Below, in pieces: positions 17,851-26,604 of a DNA stretch of 64,000 bases. The stretch is from NCBI RefSeq assembly GCF_000817785.2, contig NZ_JTCM02000004.1:119897-183896 (forward strand), read 5' to 3'. The position numbers and the translations under genes were made by a program. Each line of letters begins with the position of its first letter. Positions within the stretch are counted from its first letter, which is position 1. Below the pieces are notes generated by a model that worked only from the letters and a program-made list of their open reading frames with translations, ran no database searches and had not been told where the DNA came from. This DNA is from Hassallia byssoidea VB512170. GTDB taxonomy: Bacteria > Cyanobacteriota > Cyanobacteriia > Cyanobacteriales > Nostocaceae.

Positions 17851-17921
17851 GGGTCGCCCGGGATTCGAACCCGGAACTAATCGGTTAAAAGCCGAGTACT
17901 CTACCGTTGAGTTAGCGACCC
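17851..17921 (-). tRNA. trnK: tRNA-Lys (anticodon TTT)
   Basis: Read on the minus strand the 71-base gene starts GGGTCGC and ends GCGACCC, a perfect 7-bp acceptor stem. The D arm (CTC...GAG), the anticodon loop CTTTTAA with anticodon TTT, and the T arm CCGGG-TTCGAAT-CCCGG are all visible. CCA is not encoded. It is the usual cyanobacterial lysine tRNA. Confidence 0.95.
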
Positions 17922-17984
17922 GTTGAGTTTTAAACTCGCAACTTTGTCATTCTACCACATCTATCTATAGTTTTGTAAAGGGGT

Positions 17985-18854
17985 TTAGAAAAAATTTGCT
18001 GTCAACTTCACCGTTGCCGAACAACTAGCTCCAGGTTCAAGTATAGTCAGGTGTTCGCCAGTATTGATAGAGTTTCGAGCAGCGCTCCACGGTTCCAGAC
18101 AGTAGAAATCTTTGCCTTTCAACGTCCAAAAAACCAAAATCGGAAAAGCATCATCGTAATCTAGAGTCAATTTTAACTTGCGGCTGCGGTCTGTCACACT
18201 AGCAGATTGACTTGTTAGCTGTTTAAAAGCAACGTCAATTTCATCGCGGTTGAAGTCAAAATCACCGTTAAAAGAGTGCATTTCCTTGGTTTTTTGGTCT
18301 TGATACTCGTTGCTAGGGATTTCAAATTCTAGCTGAGTTTTATCATTCGTCACAAAGTACGGATGAAACCCAAAAGAAAAAGGCATCGGTGAAGATGATT
18401 TATTTGTATAATTCTGCTGAACTTCTAAGATATTACCTTGCATCTGGTAGGTAAAAGCCAGTTCAAAGTCAAAAGGATAAACCGCTCTTGTTTGCTCGTT
18501 GCTATTGAGGACTACGGTAAGGCTAGCTTTATCTTGGGTCACTTGATTCGTAACATCCCAAGGTAAATCGCGAGCAAAGCCATGTTGTTTGAGAGTATAC
18601 TGCTTACCTTGAGAAGTGTAAGTATTATCCGGTAAGTTGCCGCAGATCGGAAATAAAATCGGATTTCCACCTCTAACGCTCAATTCCGGATTAGTAAAGC
18701 GTTCCGTATCTAAGTAAAAAATTTCTTCACCGTTGACGCGCCATTTAGTGATGATACCACCGCGTTCCGGTACAACCTCTAATTGTGAATTAGTGCTTTC
18801 GTCCTTGAGGACGTAGGTTTTGTATTGTTGCTCTTGAAGTGCGATCGCAAACAT
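17985..18854 (-). CDS. Aldose 1-epimerase family protein (galactose mutarotase-like)
   Basis: 289 residues, cytoplasmic, all-beta. The N-terminal part has PERGGIITKWRVNGEEIFYLD and GGNPILFPICGNLPDN, and the centre has PFSFGFHPYF with the conserved His; LEPWSAARNSINTGEHLTIL carries the likely catalytic Glu. These match the aldose 1-epimerase/YeaD-related family, which interconverts alpha and beta anomers of hexoses or hexose phosphates. The exact sugar cannot be told. Single gene between tRNA-Lys and the divergent Uma2 gene. Start ATG at 18854. Confidence 0.85.
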   Translation of the reverse strand: MFAIALQEQQYKTYVLKDESTNSQLEVVPERGGIITKWRVNGEEIFYLDTERFTNPELSVRGGNPILFPICGNLPDNTYTSQGKQYTLKQHGFARDLPWDVTNQVTQDKASLTVVLNSNEQTRAVYPFDFELAFTYQMQGNILEVQQNYTNKSSSPMPFSFGFHPYFVTNDKTQLEFEIPSNEYQDQKTKEMHSFNGDFDFNRDEIDVAFKQLTSQSASVTDRSRKLKLTLDYDDAFPILVFWTLKGKDFYCLEPWSAARNSINTGEHLTILEPGASCSATVKLTANFF

Positions 18855-18942
18855 TGCTTTCCTTTTTGTAATGATTAGTCAAGTCAAACAGTCGCCTACT
18901 ATCAGTTAAGCTATAGCTAATTGGTCATCTCTGTTGCTTATT

Positions 18943-19719
18943 ATGTACCAAGTAGACCCTCCTCTTCCTCCAAAAGAAGTTCTACCAACGATGTATGATC
19001 TTCCCAGTGAAGATCCAAAGGAGCCAGGTTTGCCCGACGAATTTCATGATTTTCAACCTCAACTTTTGCGAGAAACCTTTCATCCGCCTAATTATCGACC
19101 AGATGAGGTATTCGTCGCCAGCGATTTAAATCTTTATTACGATATACGTCATCCTTTGTGGTATAAGCGTCCTGACTGGTTTGGAGTAGTTGGCAACTCT
19201 AAATTATATGAAGATAGAGATTTACGCTTAAGTTATGTAATTTGGCAAGAGGGTGTAAGCCCCTTTGTGGTAGTTGAGTTACTTTCCCCTGGTACAGAAA
19301 AAGAAGATTTGGGGCAAACTTTACGCACTGTAGATGAACCACCGACAAAATGGCAAGTGTATGAGCAAATTCTACGTGTACCTTATTACATCGTCTTTGA
19401 CCGCTACACAGATAGGTTAAGAGCCTTTATGCTTCAGGCAGACCGTTATGTGGAAATGAACCTAGAGGAAACACGTATTTGGATGCCAACTTTAAAACTA
19501 GGTTTAGGACTGTGGCAAGGTACTTATCAAGGCATTGAGCGGCTCTGGTTGCGTTGGTATGATGCCAATGGAAATTGGATATCAACACCAGGAGAAGAGA
19601 TGCTACAAGAGCGTCAAAGGACAGTGCAAGAACGTCAAAGAGCCGAGCAAGAGCGTCAAAGAGCCGATCGCTTGGCAGCGCGTTTAAGAGAATTGGGTGT
19701 AAACCCGGATGAGGTGTAG
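18943..19719 (+). CDS. Uma2 family (DUF820) putative endonuclease with coiled-coil tail
   Basis: 258 residues from the ATG at 18943; a TTG at 18934 in frame is possible. The central part is the PD-(D/E)XK-like Uma2 fold: RPDWFGVVGN, then VVVELLSPGTEKEDLG, then WQVYEQILRVPYYIVFDRY, with the candidate acidic residues and the Glu of VVELLSPGT. The C-terminus (about 220-258) is charged and heptad-like, with repeated QERQRAEQERQRAD units. Uma2 genes are present in tens of copies in many cyanobacteria; their target and role are unknown. Another member is at 52339-52932, of shorter form without the tail. Confidence 0.85.
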   Translation: MYQVDPPLPPKEVLPTMYDLPSEDPKEPGLPDEFHDFQPQLLRETFHPPNYRPDEVFVASDLNLYYDIRHPLWYKRPDWFGVVGNSKLYEDRDLRLSYVIWQEGVSPFVVVELLSPGTEKEDLGQTLRTVDEPPTKWQVYEQILRVPYYIVFDRYTDRLRAFMLQADRYVEMNLEETRIWMPTLKLGLGLWQGTYQGIERLWLRWYDANGNWISTPGEEMLQERQRTVQERQRAEQERQRADRLAARLRELGVNPDEV

Positions 19720-19920
19720 GGGAGTGGGGGAGCAGGGGAGGCAGGGGAGGCAGGGGAGGCAGGGGAGGCAGGGGAGGCAGGGGAGGCAGGGGAGGCAGGG
19801 GGAGCAGTTTTTGAGCAGGGGAAGTTAAAATTACCAATGCCCGATGCCCAATGCCCAATGCCCCGTGCCCAATTCCCAATGCCCCATGCCCCATGCCCAA
19901 TGCCCCATGCCCAATTCCCT
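19720..19920. repeat. Composite tandem repeat: nonamers then heptamers
   Basis: Nonamers of GGGGAGGCA (about 19734-19802, seven to eight copies) are followed after a short link by heptamers of the AATGCCC/AATTCCC kind (about 19836-19918). The same composite (G-rich heptamers, G-rich nonamers, then AATGCCC heptamers) sits inside a kinase gene at 61189-61363. The tract runs from the Uma2 stop to the pdhA stop, between convergent genes. Confidence 0.88.
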
Positions 19921-19921
19921 T

Positions 19922-20956
19922 TTATTCGTCTTCTGCAAAGACAAAGCGATATAATTCGCTGCTATCAGGTTCGGGACTGCTTTCGGCAAATTTCACCGCT
20001 TCGGCAATTCTTTCTGTGATTTTGCGATCAATTGCTTTGAGTTCTTCGGCAGATGCTAAATTTTGCTCTATTAAATGATTAGCTAACTTCTTAATTGGGT
20101 CACGAGCAAACCAAAATTCTTTTTCGGCTTGCGATCGCATTTCGTCTGGGTCAGCCAATGAGTGACCCCGGAAACGGTAAGTTAAAGCTTCAATTAATGT
20201 CGGACCTTCTCCAGCACGAGCGCGGGCAACAGCTTCTTCGGCTACTGCTCGCACGGCTAGTACATCCATACCGTCTACTTCCACGCCCACCATGTTGAAT
20301 ACACTGGCTTTTTTGTAAATCTCTGGCTGGGAAGTTGCGCGATCGTGAGCCATACCGATCGCCCACTTATTATTTTCTACCACAAAAAGAATCGGCAGTT
20401 TCCATAAAGCCGCCATATTCAACGTCTCGAAAAACTGACCGTTATTTGCCGCACCATCACCAAAAAAGCAAGCTGTTACTTGGTCTGCGCTTTCATCTTT
20501 TAAAACTTCGCGCCGATATTTACTTTGAAAAGCAGCTCCTGCTGCTACCGGAATACCCTCAGCCACAAAAGCATAACCCCCCAGCAAGCGATGTTCCGCA
20601 GAAAACATGTGCATCGAACCACCGCGTCCTTTACTACAGCCGGTGGCTTTACCAAATAATTCCGCCATTACCTCTTTTGCTGGTACTCCCGCACTCAAAG
20701 CATGAACGTGGTCGCGGTAAGTACTGCAAACGTAATCTTCACCCGGTCGCATCGCTTGGATAACACCAGTGGAAACCGCTTCTTGACCGTTGTACAGATG
20801 GACAAAACCAAACATTTTGCCTCTATAGTACATCTCGGCGCACTTATCTTCAAAGACGCGCCCTAAAACCATATCTTCGTACAACCGTAACCCAACTTCT
20901 TTGGTAATCTGCGCGGATGCCGCTGTAAATGTGGGTAATGTGCGTTCTTGAACCAT
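19922..20956 (-). CDS. pdhA: Pyruvate dehydrogenase E1 component, alpha subunit
   Basis: 344 residues. With the beta subunit it decarboxylates pyruvate using thiamine diphosphate and passes the acetyl group to lipoamide of E2. The ThDP/Mg motif is intact: GDGAANNG from residue 166 through ENN at 194-196. The regulatory-loop-like region [12 protein letters not shown] is present. Other family blocks are [12 protein letters not shown] and [11 protein letters not shown]. Length is right for the plastid/cyanobacterial alpha subunit. The beta subunit gene is not adjacent, as is usual in cyanobacteria. The start ATG at 20956 is preceded by a gene-free 730 bases. Confidence 0.95.
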   Translation of the reverse strand: MVQERTLPTFTAASAQITKEVGLRLYEDMVLGRVFEDKCAEMYYRGKMFGFVHLYNGQEAVSTGVIQAMRPGEDYVCSTYRDHVHALSAGVPAKEVMAELFGKATGCSKGRGGSMHMFSAEHRLLGGYAFVAEGIPVAAGAAFQSKYRREVLKDESADQVTACFFGDGAANNGQFFETLNMAALWKLPILFVVENNKWAIGMAHDRATSQPEIYKKASVFNMVGVEVDGMDVLAVRAVAEEAVARARAGEGPTLIEALTYRFRGHSLADPDEMRSQAEKEFWFARDPIKKLANHLIEQNLASAEELKAIDRKITERIAEAVKFAESSPEPDSSELYRFVFAEDE

Positions 20957-21690
20957 TATTTTGTTAGTATCCCTGTGGTAAAACTTAAAGTTACTATGTT
21001 AGATAAGTTGCTTACATTCGGCGTAAGCTTGTACAAAGATAACGTTGTTTGGAGTTAACAAGTTACAAATTCACTCTCAATGGCTGCTAAAAAGTAAATA
21101 GTTTTTAATTTGATTTTTAATTTTCACTGCTCCTTGGAAGTTACCATCTGCGGAACTTCCGCAGTTTGGACTTTTCACCACTCACCCTTATAGATTATCA
21201 ATCAGAATATAAAGATTTCTGCATATCGATTAACAATTTTGAGAAATTGGTGGCGGCAATTTATATACTTCTGTAAAGAGTTGTATTTACAACAAAGCCA
21301 TGATATACTACGCTACGCTTGTTATCAAGATGAAATTTATCTAGCGGTGCTTCTCTATTTTGACTACCGGGGAAAGTACCTCTGAATTGTTTGCAGGAAT
21401 ACAATCTATCGATCTCACGCTCGATAGTTAAATTTATACTCCTGCGAGCAGAAGATTTATGGTACTACGCTGTGGTGTAGTATTGTTTAATGTATAAAAT
21501 TGATGACAAATCAGTTAAACCGGAAAAATTTAATAAAAATCAGCAATAAGGCAAAAGATTAAGTAGTATACAAATTTATTTTCACTTCACACTATGAAGG
21601 TGTGTCAAGAAGATAATCTGATGGCACGGTTTTACATGCCGGGAATGCTCGAGATGAATGATGTTGATCATGCAGCAGGGGAAGTAAGCC
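20957..21690. other. Long intergenic region between pdhA and ftn2 (divergent)
   Basis: 734 A+T-rich bases that should hold both promoters. A short hairpin CTGCGGAA-C-TTCCGCAG lies around 21148-21164. No frame with coding character was seen; the longest candidates are under 20 codons. The region just before ftn2 includes GCAGGGGAAGTAAG, which may provide its ribosome-binding site. Confidence 0.45.
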
Positions 21691-23970
21691 GTGCGAATTC
21701 CGCTAGATTACTACCGAATTTTAGGATTACCGTTGGCGGCAAGTGATGAACAATTGCGGCAAGCATACAGCGATCGCATTGTCCAACTACCGCGACGTGA
21801 GTATTCGTCAAGTGCAATCACTTCCAGAAAACAACTTTTAGAAGAAGCGATCGTGGTATTATCAAATCCCAAAGAACGTAGCAGCTACGACCAGCTTTAT
21901 CTGGCAAACGTCTACGACCCGGAAGGAAGCACGACAACTAGTGCAGTAGCAGTCGAAAATCGCTCTTTTGAGAACAACGGTACTACCGAAGCTAAAAGTC
22001 TGGGCATTGACATTTCCCAAGATGAATTAGTTGGTGCTTTACTAATTCTGCAAGAGCTTGGCGAATACGAACTTGTAGTCAAACTAGGTCGTCCCTACCT
22101 GGTTAATAAAAATGGAGCAGTAAGTGGCGCAAATGTCAATAGTCTGACCAACGAAGAATATCATGAACGTCCAGAACGTCCAGATATTATTCTCACCGTT
22201 GCCCTTGCCTGTTTAGAACTGGGTCGTGAAGAATGGCAGCAAGGTCATTATGAAAACGCAGCGCTTTCCTTAGAAACAGGTCAAGATTTGTTAATTAAGG
22301 AAAATTTATTTCCCAGCGTGCGATCGGAAATTCAAGCAGACCTTTGTAAATTAAGACCATATCGAATTCTAGAATTACTCGCACTACCTCAAGAAAAAAC
22401 CGCCGAACGACGTCAAGGCTTGGAATTATTACAAAACGTTTTAGAAGAGCGCGGGGGAATTGATGGTACTGGCAATGACCAATCTGGTTTAAATATAGAT
22501 GACTTTTTGCGATTTATTCAGCAACTACGTTACCACTTAACAGCCGCAGAACAACAGAAAATATTTGAAGCTGAAAGTAAACGTCCCTCGGCAGTCGCTA
22601 CATATTTGGCTGTGTATGCCTTAATAGCGCGGGGATTTGCTCAACGTCAACCTGCTTTGATTCGTCAAGCAAGGCAAATGCTGACACGTTTGGGCAAGCG
22701 TCAGGATGTACATTTAGAGCAGTCTTTATGTGCCTTACTTTTGGGGCAAACTGAACTTGCAACTCGTTCTTTAGAACTTAGTCAAGAATACGAAGCTCTA
22801 GCTTTTATTCGCGAAAAATCTCAAGACTCTCCTGACATGCTGCCGGGACTGTGTTTATACGGAGAACGTTGGTTGCATAACGAAGTGTTTCCTCACTTTC
22901 GAGATTTGGTAAATAACCAAGCTTCTCTAAAAGAATACTTTGCCGATGAACAGGTGCAAGCTTATTTAGAAGGTTTGCCAACGGAAGTACAAAAAAGCAA
23001 TGAAACTGTAACTAATCGGCAGTTTTCTTTTCAAACACAAACAAATACTTACCCCCACCGCAGTAATTCAACTGCGAGTTATCGTCACTCCAGCACAACA
23101 GAGAACGGGGAAGTTTTAGAAACACCAATTCAAGTAAAATCAGTTCATTCAAACTACTCACCACCCAGCTTTACAACATCTACATCTGTTAATGCAACAG
23201 AACAAAATAGTGTGGCACAGGTTGCGAGTGCTGAACCTATCGCTTCTAGAACAAATCATAATTTGAATGGTTCGGCTAAAGCTAATGCACCCGTTCAAAC
23301 GAATAAGCGAAGGAGACGAAAACCCGCTCATTCTCAACCACAGCGTTTTCCTAACTCCTTAGAAGGAAAAACGCGCTTAGTGTGGATGATATTTGGCTCT
23401 TTTGCTGGTATTGTAGTTTTGTGGTTTTTGCTCACCTCATCTTTGGGATTATTAAAAAATCTGTTCTCCCCTGCGCCATCTTTAAAAGGCGAACAGTTGT
23501 CTGTGCAACTTAATGAACCACCAATACCGATTCCTGACCCAAATAGCAAGCCACTGTCACCACCAGGACTTTTGACAGAAACCACGGCACAGGAAGTCGT
23601 TAAAAGTTGGCTATCTAGTAAATCCGCAGCTTTGGGAGTCAATCATGAAGTTGACAGTTTAGAGGAGATTTTAATCGGTTCAACTTTATCTAAATGGCAG
23701 GCAATTGTTCAAGAGGATAAAGAAGAAAACCGCTATCGCAAATACACCCACACTGTAAAGGTGGAATCTGTAAAGACGACTGAAACTGACCAAAATAATG
23801 CGACGGTTGACGCGACGGTAACTGAGTTAGCAGAGTTTTATGATAACGGGCAAATTAATCAGCAAAAGTCTTATAACGAAAAAGTTCGTGTTAGATATAA
23901 TTTGGTTCGTGTAGATGATAGCTGGCGCATCCGAGATATGTCAGTTCTCAATAAAACAAGTGAAAGCTAA
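21691..23970 (+). CDS. ftn2: Cell division protein Ftn2/ZipN (ARC6 family)
   Basis: 759 residues from a GTG. Ftn2 (also ZipN; ARC6 in plants) anchors FtsZ and organises the divisome at the cytoplasmic membrane. Domains: a divergent J-domain at about residues 4-66 (LDYYRILGLPLAASDEQLRQ), a long helical TPR-like region to about 430, a low-complexity linker, one membrane helix at about 563-585 (VWMIFGSFAGIVVLWFLL), and a C-terminal ARC6-IMS-type domain (about 630-755) on the other side. The J-domain lacks the HPD signature, as in known Ftn2 proteins. Length is typical. The following stretch holds nested inverted repeats that could end the transcript. Confidence 0.93.
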   Translation: MRIPLDYYRILGLPLAASDEQLRQAYSDRIVQLPRREYSSSAITSRKQLLEEAIVVLSNPKERSSYDQLYLANVYDPEGSTTTSAVAVENRSFENNGTTEAKSLGIDISQDELVGALLILQELGEYELVVKLGRPYLVNKNGAVSGANVNSLTNEEYHERPERPDIILTVALACLELGREEWQQGHYENAALSLETGQDLLIKENLFPSVRSEIQADLCKLRPYRILELLALPQEKTAERRQGLELLQNVLEERGGIDGTGNDQSGLNIDDFLRFIQQLRYHLTAAEQQKIFEAESKRPSAVATYLAVYALIARGFAQRQPALIRQARQMLTRLGKRQDVHLEQSLCALLLGQTELATRSLELSQEYEALAFIREKSQDSPDMLPGLCLYGERWLHNEVFPHFRDLVNNQASLKEYFADEQVQAYLEGLPTEVQKSNETVTNRQFSFQTQTNTYPHRSNSTASYRHSSTTENGEVLETPIQVKSVHSNYSPPSFTTSTSVNATEQNSVAQVASAEPIASRTNHNLNGSAKANAPVQTNKRRRRKPAHSQPQRFPNSLEGKTRLVWMIFGSFAGIVVLWFLLTSSLGLLKNLFSPAPSLKGEQLSVQLNEPPIPIPDPNSKPLSPPGLLTETTAQEVVKSWLSSKSAALGVNHEVDSLEEILIGSTLSKWQAIVQEDKEENRYRKYTHTVKVESVKTTETDQNNATVDATVTELAEFYDNGQINQQKSYNEKVRVRYNLVRVDDSWRIRDMSVLNKTSES

Positions 23971-23994
23971 TAACCCGGCGTTGCTAGTTACAAT

Positions 23995-24116
23995 CCGACA
24001 ACGATTAAAATCGCTGTCTCATATATAAAGTCCGTTAAAACGGACTAGAAATCTCAATCGCGTTAGTCGGTTTATCCCTTCTTGTACTTTTAGATAACAA
24101 TTTTAATCGTTGTCGG
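23995..24116. repeat. Nested inverted repeats downstream of ftn2
   Basis: A 17-base perfect inverted repeat (CCGACAACGATTAAAAT at 23995-24011; its complement at 24100-24116) encloses a second hairpin AGTCCGTT-AA-AACGGACT (24029-24046). The 122-base unit could fold as one structured element. Confidence 0.82.
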
Positions 24117-24180
24117 GTTCGGTCTAAAATCGATGGAATAATAACTAGCAACTTACGTTAATAAGAGCATTATGACTGAA

Positions 24181-24292
24181 CTCAACCATATATGAAGACA
24201 ATATTAAGGTATTTGTAGGGTGTGTTAGCGCTTCGCGCTAACGCACCCTACGTATATAAACTCAACCATATATGAATAAAATATTAAGATAT
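24181..24292. repeat. GTAGGGTGCGTTA-type palindrome (copy 2) flanked by 32-base direct repeats
   Basis: A 37-base palindrome (24215-24251) with arms GTAGGGTGTGTTAGCGC and GCGCTAACGCACCCTAC lies between two direct repeats, 24181-24212 and 24261-24292. The repeats begin CTCAACCATATATGAA and differ at 3 of 32 positions. Period of the direct repeat is 80 bases. The layout suggests either a palindrome inserted between duplicated target sequences or a tandem duplication of a regulatory region upstream of sbpA. Confidence 0.85.
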
Positions 24293-24311
24293 ATTAAGAA
24301 AAGTTAAATAT
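24284..24311 (-). promoter_or_regulatory. Candidate PHO-box-like repeats upstream of the sbp-pst genes
   Basis: Three TTAA cores at 24284, 24294 and 24304 are spaced exactly 10 bases apart. On the minus strand they read TTTAACTT, CTTAATAT, CTTAATAT, close to the tandem 8-base PyTTAAPyPy(T/A) repeats bound by PhoB/SphR in cyanobacteria. The described spacing is 11 bases, so this is tentative. They lie about 75-100 bases before the sbpA start. Confidence 0.35.
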
Positions 24312-24380
24312 AGATGTAACTCTTGCTTTTTTCCTTCGGTAAACTCTATTATACTTACAATCTACGGTAATTCGCTCAAG

Positions 24381-25541
24381 ATGCCGTATATAAGGTGTAT
24401 TATGAGCAGATGGCAATTGAGACAATCAGTAGGTAGAGCGATCGCCCAAATGCAGACTTATGTAATCAAAAGTTTGCACTTGATATTATCTGAACGAATT
24501 AGAAAAAGCTGGTCAAATAGGCGTGTGCATTTTCTATGTCTATTTGCCGTAGGTGTCATTTTAAGCACGGCAATAACTGCCTGTGGAAATGCTTCAGCTT
24601 CTAAATCTGATATTAAACTGCGGCTGGTTTCCTTTTCTGTTACAAAAGCTGCTCACGACCAAATAATCCCGAAATTTATTCAGAAATGGAAGAAAGAACA
24701 TAACCAAAACGTCACTTTTGATACTAATTATGGTGGTTCTGGCGCTCAGGCTGCTGCTGTTATCGGGGGTTTGCAAGAAGCAGATATAGTACACCTAGCG
24801 CTTCCCTTGGATGTGAATAAAATCCAACAAGCAGGTTTGATTAAATCAAATTGGGAAACGAGAGCGCCAAGAAATGGTATTGTTAGTAGGTCTGTAGCGG
24901 CAATTGTGACCCGCGAAGGCAATCCCAAAGGTATTAATACTTGGGCAGACTTAGCAAAAGATGGGGTGAAAGTAATTGCTGCCGATCCGAAAACTTCTGG
25001 GATTGCGATTTGGCAATTCCTAGCTTTTTGGGGTTCGGTGACTCAAGCCGGAGGTGACGATGCAACAGCATTAGATTATGTTACCAAAGTTTATAAAAAT
25101 GCTCCATTTTTGACAAAAGATGCGCGTGAAGCTAGCGATTTATTTTTCCAAAGAAATGAAGGGGATGTCTTAGTTAACTACGAAAATGAGGTAATTTTAG
25201 CGGAAACGAATGGACCGAAATTACCTTATGTTGTACCACCAGTAAATATTTCCATCGACAACCCAGTAGTGGTAGTTGATAAAAATGTCGATAAACATAA
25301 TACAAGAGAAGTTGCACAAGCATTTGTTGATTATCTTTATTCAACAGAAGCCCAACGCGAATTTGCGCTCTTAAAATATCGTCCTGTTAATCCCACCGTC
25401 ACCCAAGAAGTGGCATCACAGTATCCCAAAATCGAAACTTTATTTACCGCTCAAGATTTAGGCGGATGGGATATTCTTCAGAAAAAATTCTTTGGGGATG
25501 GCGCAATTTTTGATCAAGTTAAGGCTAAAAGTAAAGCCTAG
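24381..25541 (+). CDS. sbpA: Sulfate-binding lipoprotein (Sbp family)
   Basis: 386 residues. The N-terminal ~50 residues precede a hydrophobic segment and a lipobox AITACGN (Cys68), unusually far from the start but common for cyanobacterial SbpA; an in-frame ATG at 24402 is an alternative. The mature part begins LRLVSFSVTKAAHDQIIPKF and has TNYGGSGAQAAAVIGG and VVPPVNISIDNPVVVVDKNV, typical of periplasmic sulfate/thiosulfate-binding proteins. Sulfate permeases CysT/CysW/CysA are not in this window. Instead the phosphate transporter follows 50 bases downstream in the same direction, so the gene may be expressed with pst. Confidence 0.9.
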   Translation: MPYIRCIMSRWQLRQSVGRAIAQMQTYVIKSLHLILSERIRKSWSNRRVHFLCLFAVGVILSTAITACGNASASKSDIKLRLVSFSVTKAAHDQIIPKFIQKWKKEHNQNVTFDTNYGGSGAQAAAVIGGLQEADIVHLALPLDVNKIQQAGLIKSNWETRAPRNGIVSRSVAAIVTREGNPKGINTWADLAKDGVKVIAADPKTSGIAIWQFLAFWGSVTQAGGDDATALDYVTKVYKNAPFLTKDAREASDLFFQRNEGDVLVNYENEVILAETNGPKLPYVVPPVNISIDNPVVVVDKNVDKHNTREVAQAFVDYLYSTEAQREFALLKYRPVNPTVTQEVASQYPKIETLFTAQDLGGWDILQKKFFGDGAIFDQVKAKSKA

Positions 25542-25590
25542 ATATTCTACCAACCATTTTATATATTAAATGTGGGATTGATAAAAGCCG

Positions 25591-26586
25591 ATGAGTTTTA
25601 GCAATAGGTTGAAAAAAAGCCTCACTTTTATATCTTTGATATTGACATCATATCTGACAGCTTGCAGCAATCAAGGAAGCCAACAACAGGTAAGTATTGA
25701 TGGTGCTGCGGTAGGTTTTCCTATTTCTCTGGCAGTTGCAGAAGAATACCACAAACAAAACGATAACGCTGTAGTGAGTGTTGCTTCCAGTGGAACTGGT
25801 GGGGGTGTTAGCAAGTTTTGCGCTGGGGAAATTGATATTGTTGCTGCTTCTCGTACTATTAAAGATGAAGAAGTAGCCAAATGCAAAAAAAAGAAGATTG
25901 AATTTGTAGAATTACCTATTGCGTTGGATGGAATCGCCGTAATTGTTAATCGTCAAAATGATTTTGCCAAATGTCTGACGATTGCAGAACTCAAAAAAAT
26001 GTGGAGTTCTAAATCAGATAGCAAAGTATTAACTTGGAATCAAATTAATCCAAAGTTTCCCAAAGAAAAAATGAAGCTTTACGCTCCGGCTTCGGATACT
26101 GGAACATTTGATTATTTTAGCCAAGCTGTTACAGGTAAAGCCAAAAACAGCCGCACAGATTATAATCCTAGTCACAATCAAAATAACCTTGTCCAAGGAG
26201 TTGCAGGTGAGAAATATGCCCTTGGTTATGTAGGGATTTCTTATTACATCCAAAACCAAGATAAGCTAAATATAGTTGCTGTTGAAAGTCCGACAGGCAA
26301 GTGTGAAAAACCTGTTCCAGTTGATAATGTAGTGAAGAATATCTATACACCTTTGTCTCGTCCTCTTTTCATCTACGTTAGTAAAAAATCTCTGGATAAA
26401 AAACCATCCGTAAAAGAATTTGTCAATTTCTATCTAGAAAATTCTTGGAAATGGGTAGATAGTGTTGGTTATGTAGCGCTACCTGATGAAGCTTACATGA
26501 AGGTAAAACAAAAGTTGGCTACAGGTGAAACTGGTACAAAATTCAAAAAAGCCAAACCAGGTCAACCAATCACGAATTTTATTTAA
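25591..26586 (+). CDS. pstS: Phosphate-binding lipoprotein PstS
   Basis: 331 residues. Signal peptide with lipobox SYLTACSN (Cys25). The mature protein starts QVSIDGAAVGFPIS and has the phosphate-binding SSGTGGGVSKF, IDIVAASR, and ASDTGTFDYF blocks typical of the short, SphX-like PstS branch. It captures orthophosphate for PstC/PstA. It follows sbpA by 50 bases and leads into pstC after 18 bases. Regulation by the SphS-SphR phosphate system is expected from other cyanobacteria; only weak box candidates were found, upstream of sbpA. Confidence 0.93.
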   Translation: MSFSNRLKKSLTFISLILTSYLTACSNQGSQQQVSIDGAAVGFPISLAVAEEYHKQNDNAVVSVASSGTGGGVSKFCAGEIDIVAASRTIKDEEVAKCKKKKIEFVELPIALDGIAVIVNRQNDFAKCLTIAELKKMWSSKSDSKVLTWNQINPKFPKEKMKLYAPASDTGTFDYFSQAVTGKAKNSRTDYNPSHNQNNLVQGVAGEKYALGYVGISYYIQNQDKLNIVAVESPTGKCEKPVPVDNVVKNIYTPLSRPLFIYVSKKSLDKKPSVKEFVNFYLENSWKWVDSVGYVALPDEAYMKVKQKLATGETGTKFKKAKPGQPITNFI

Positions 26587-26604
26587 TATTTAGTATTGGG
26601 AATT

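Noticed and set aside
17694..17888. 64-codon frame upstream of tRNA-Lys.
   Set aside because: It runs into the tRNA gene and mostly translates a G+C-rich palindromic repeat.
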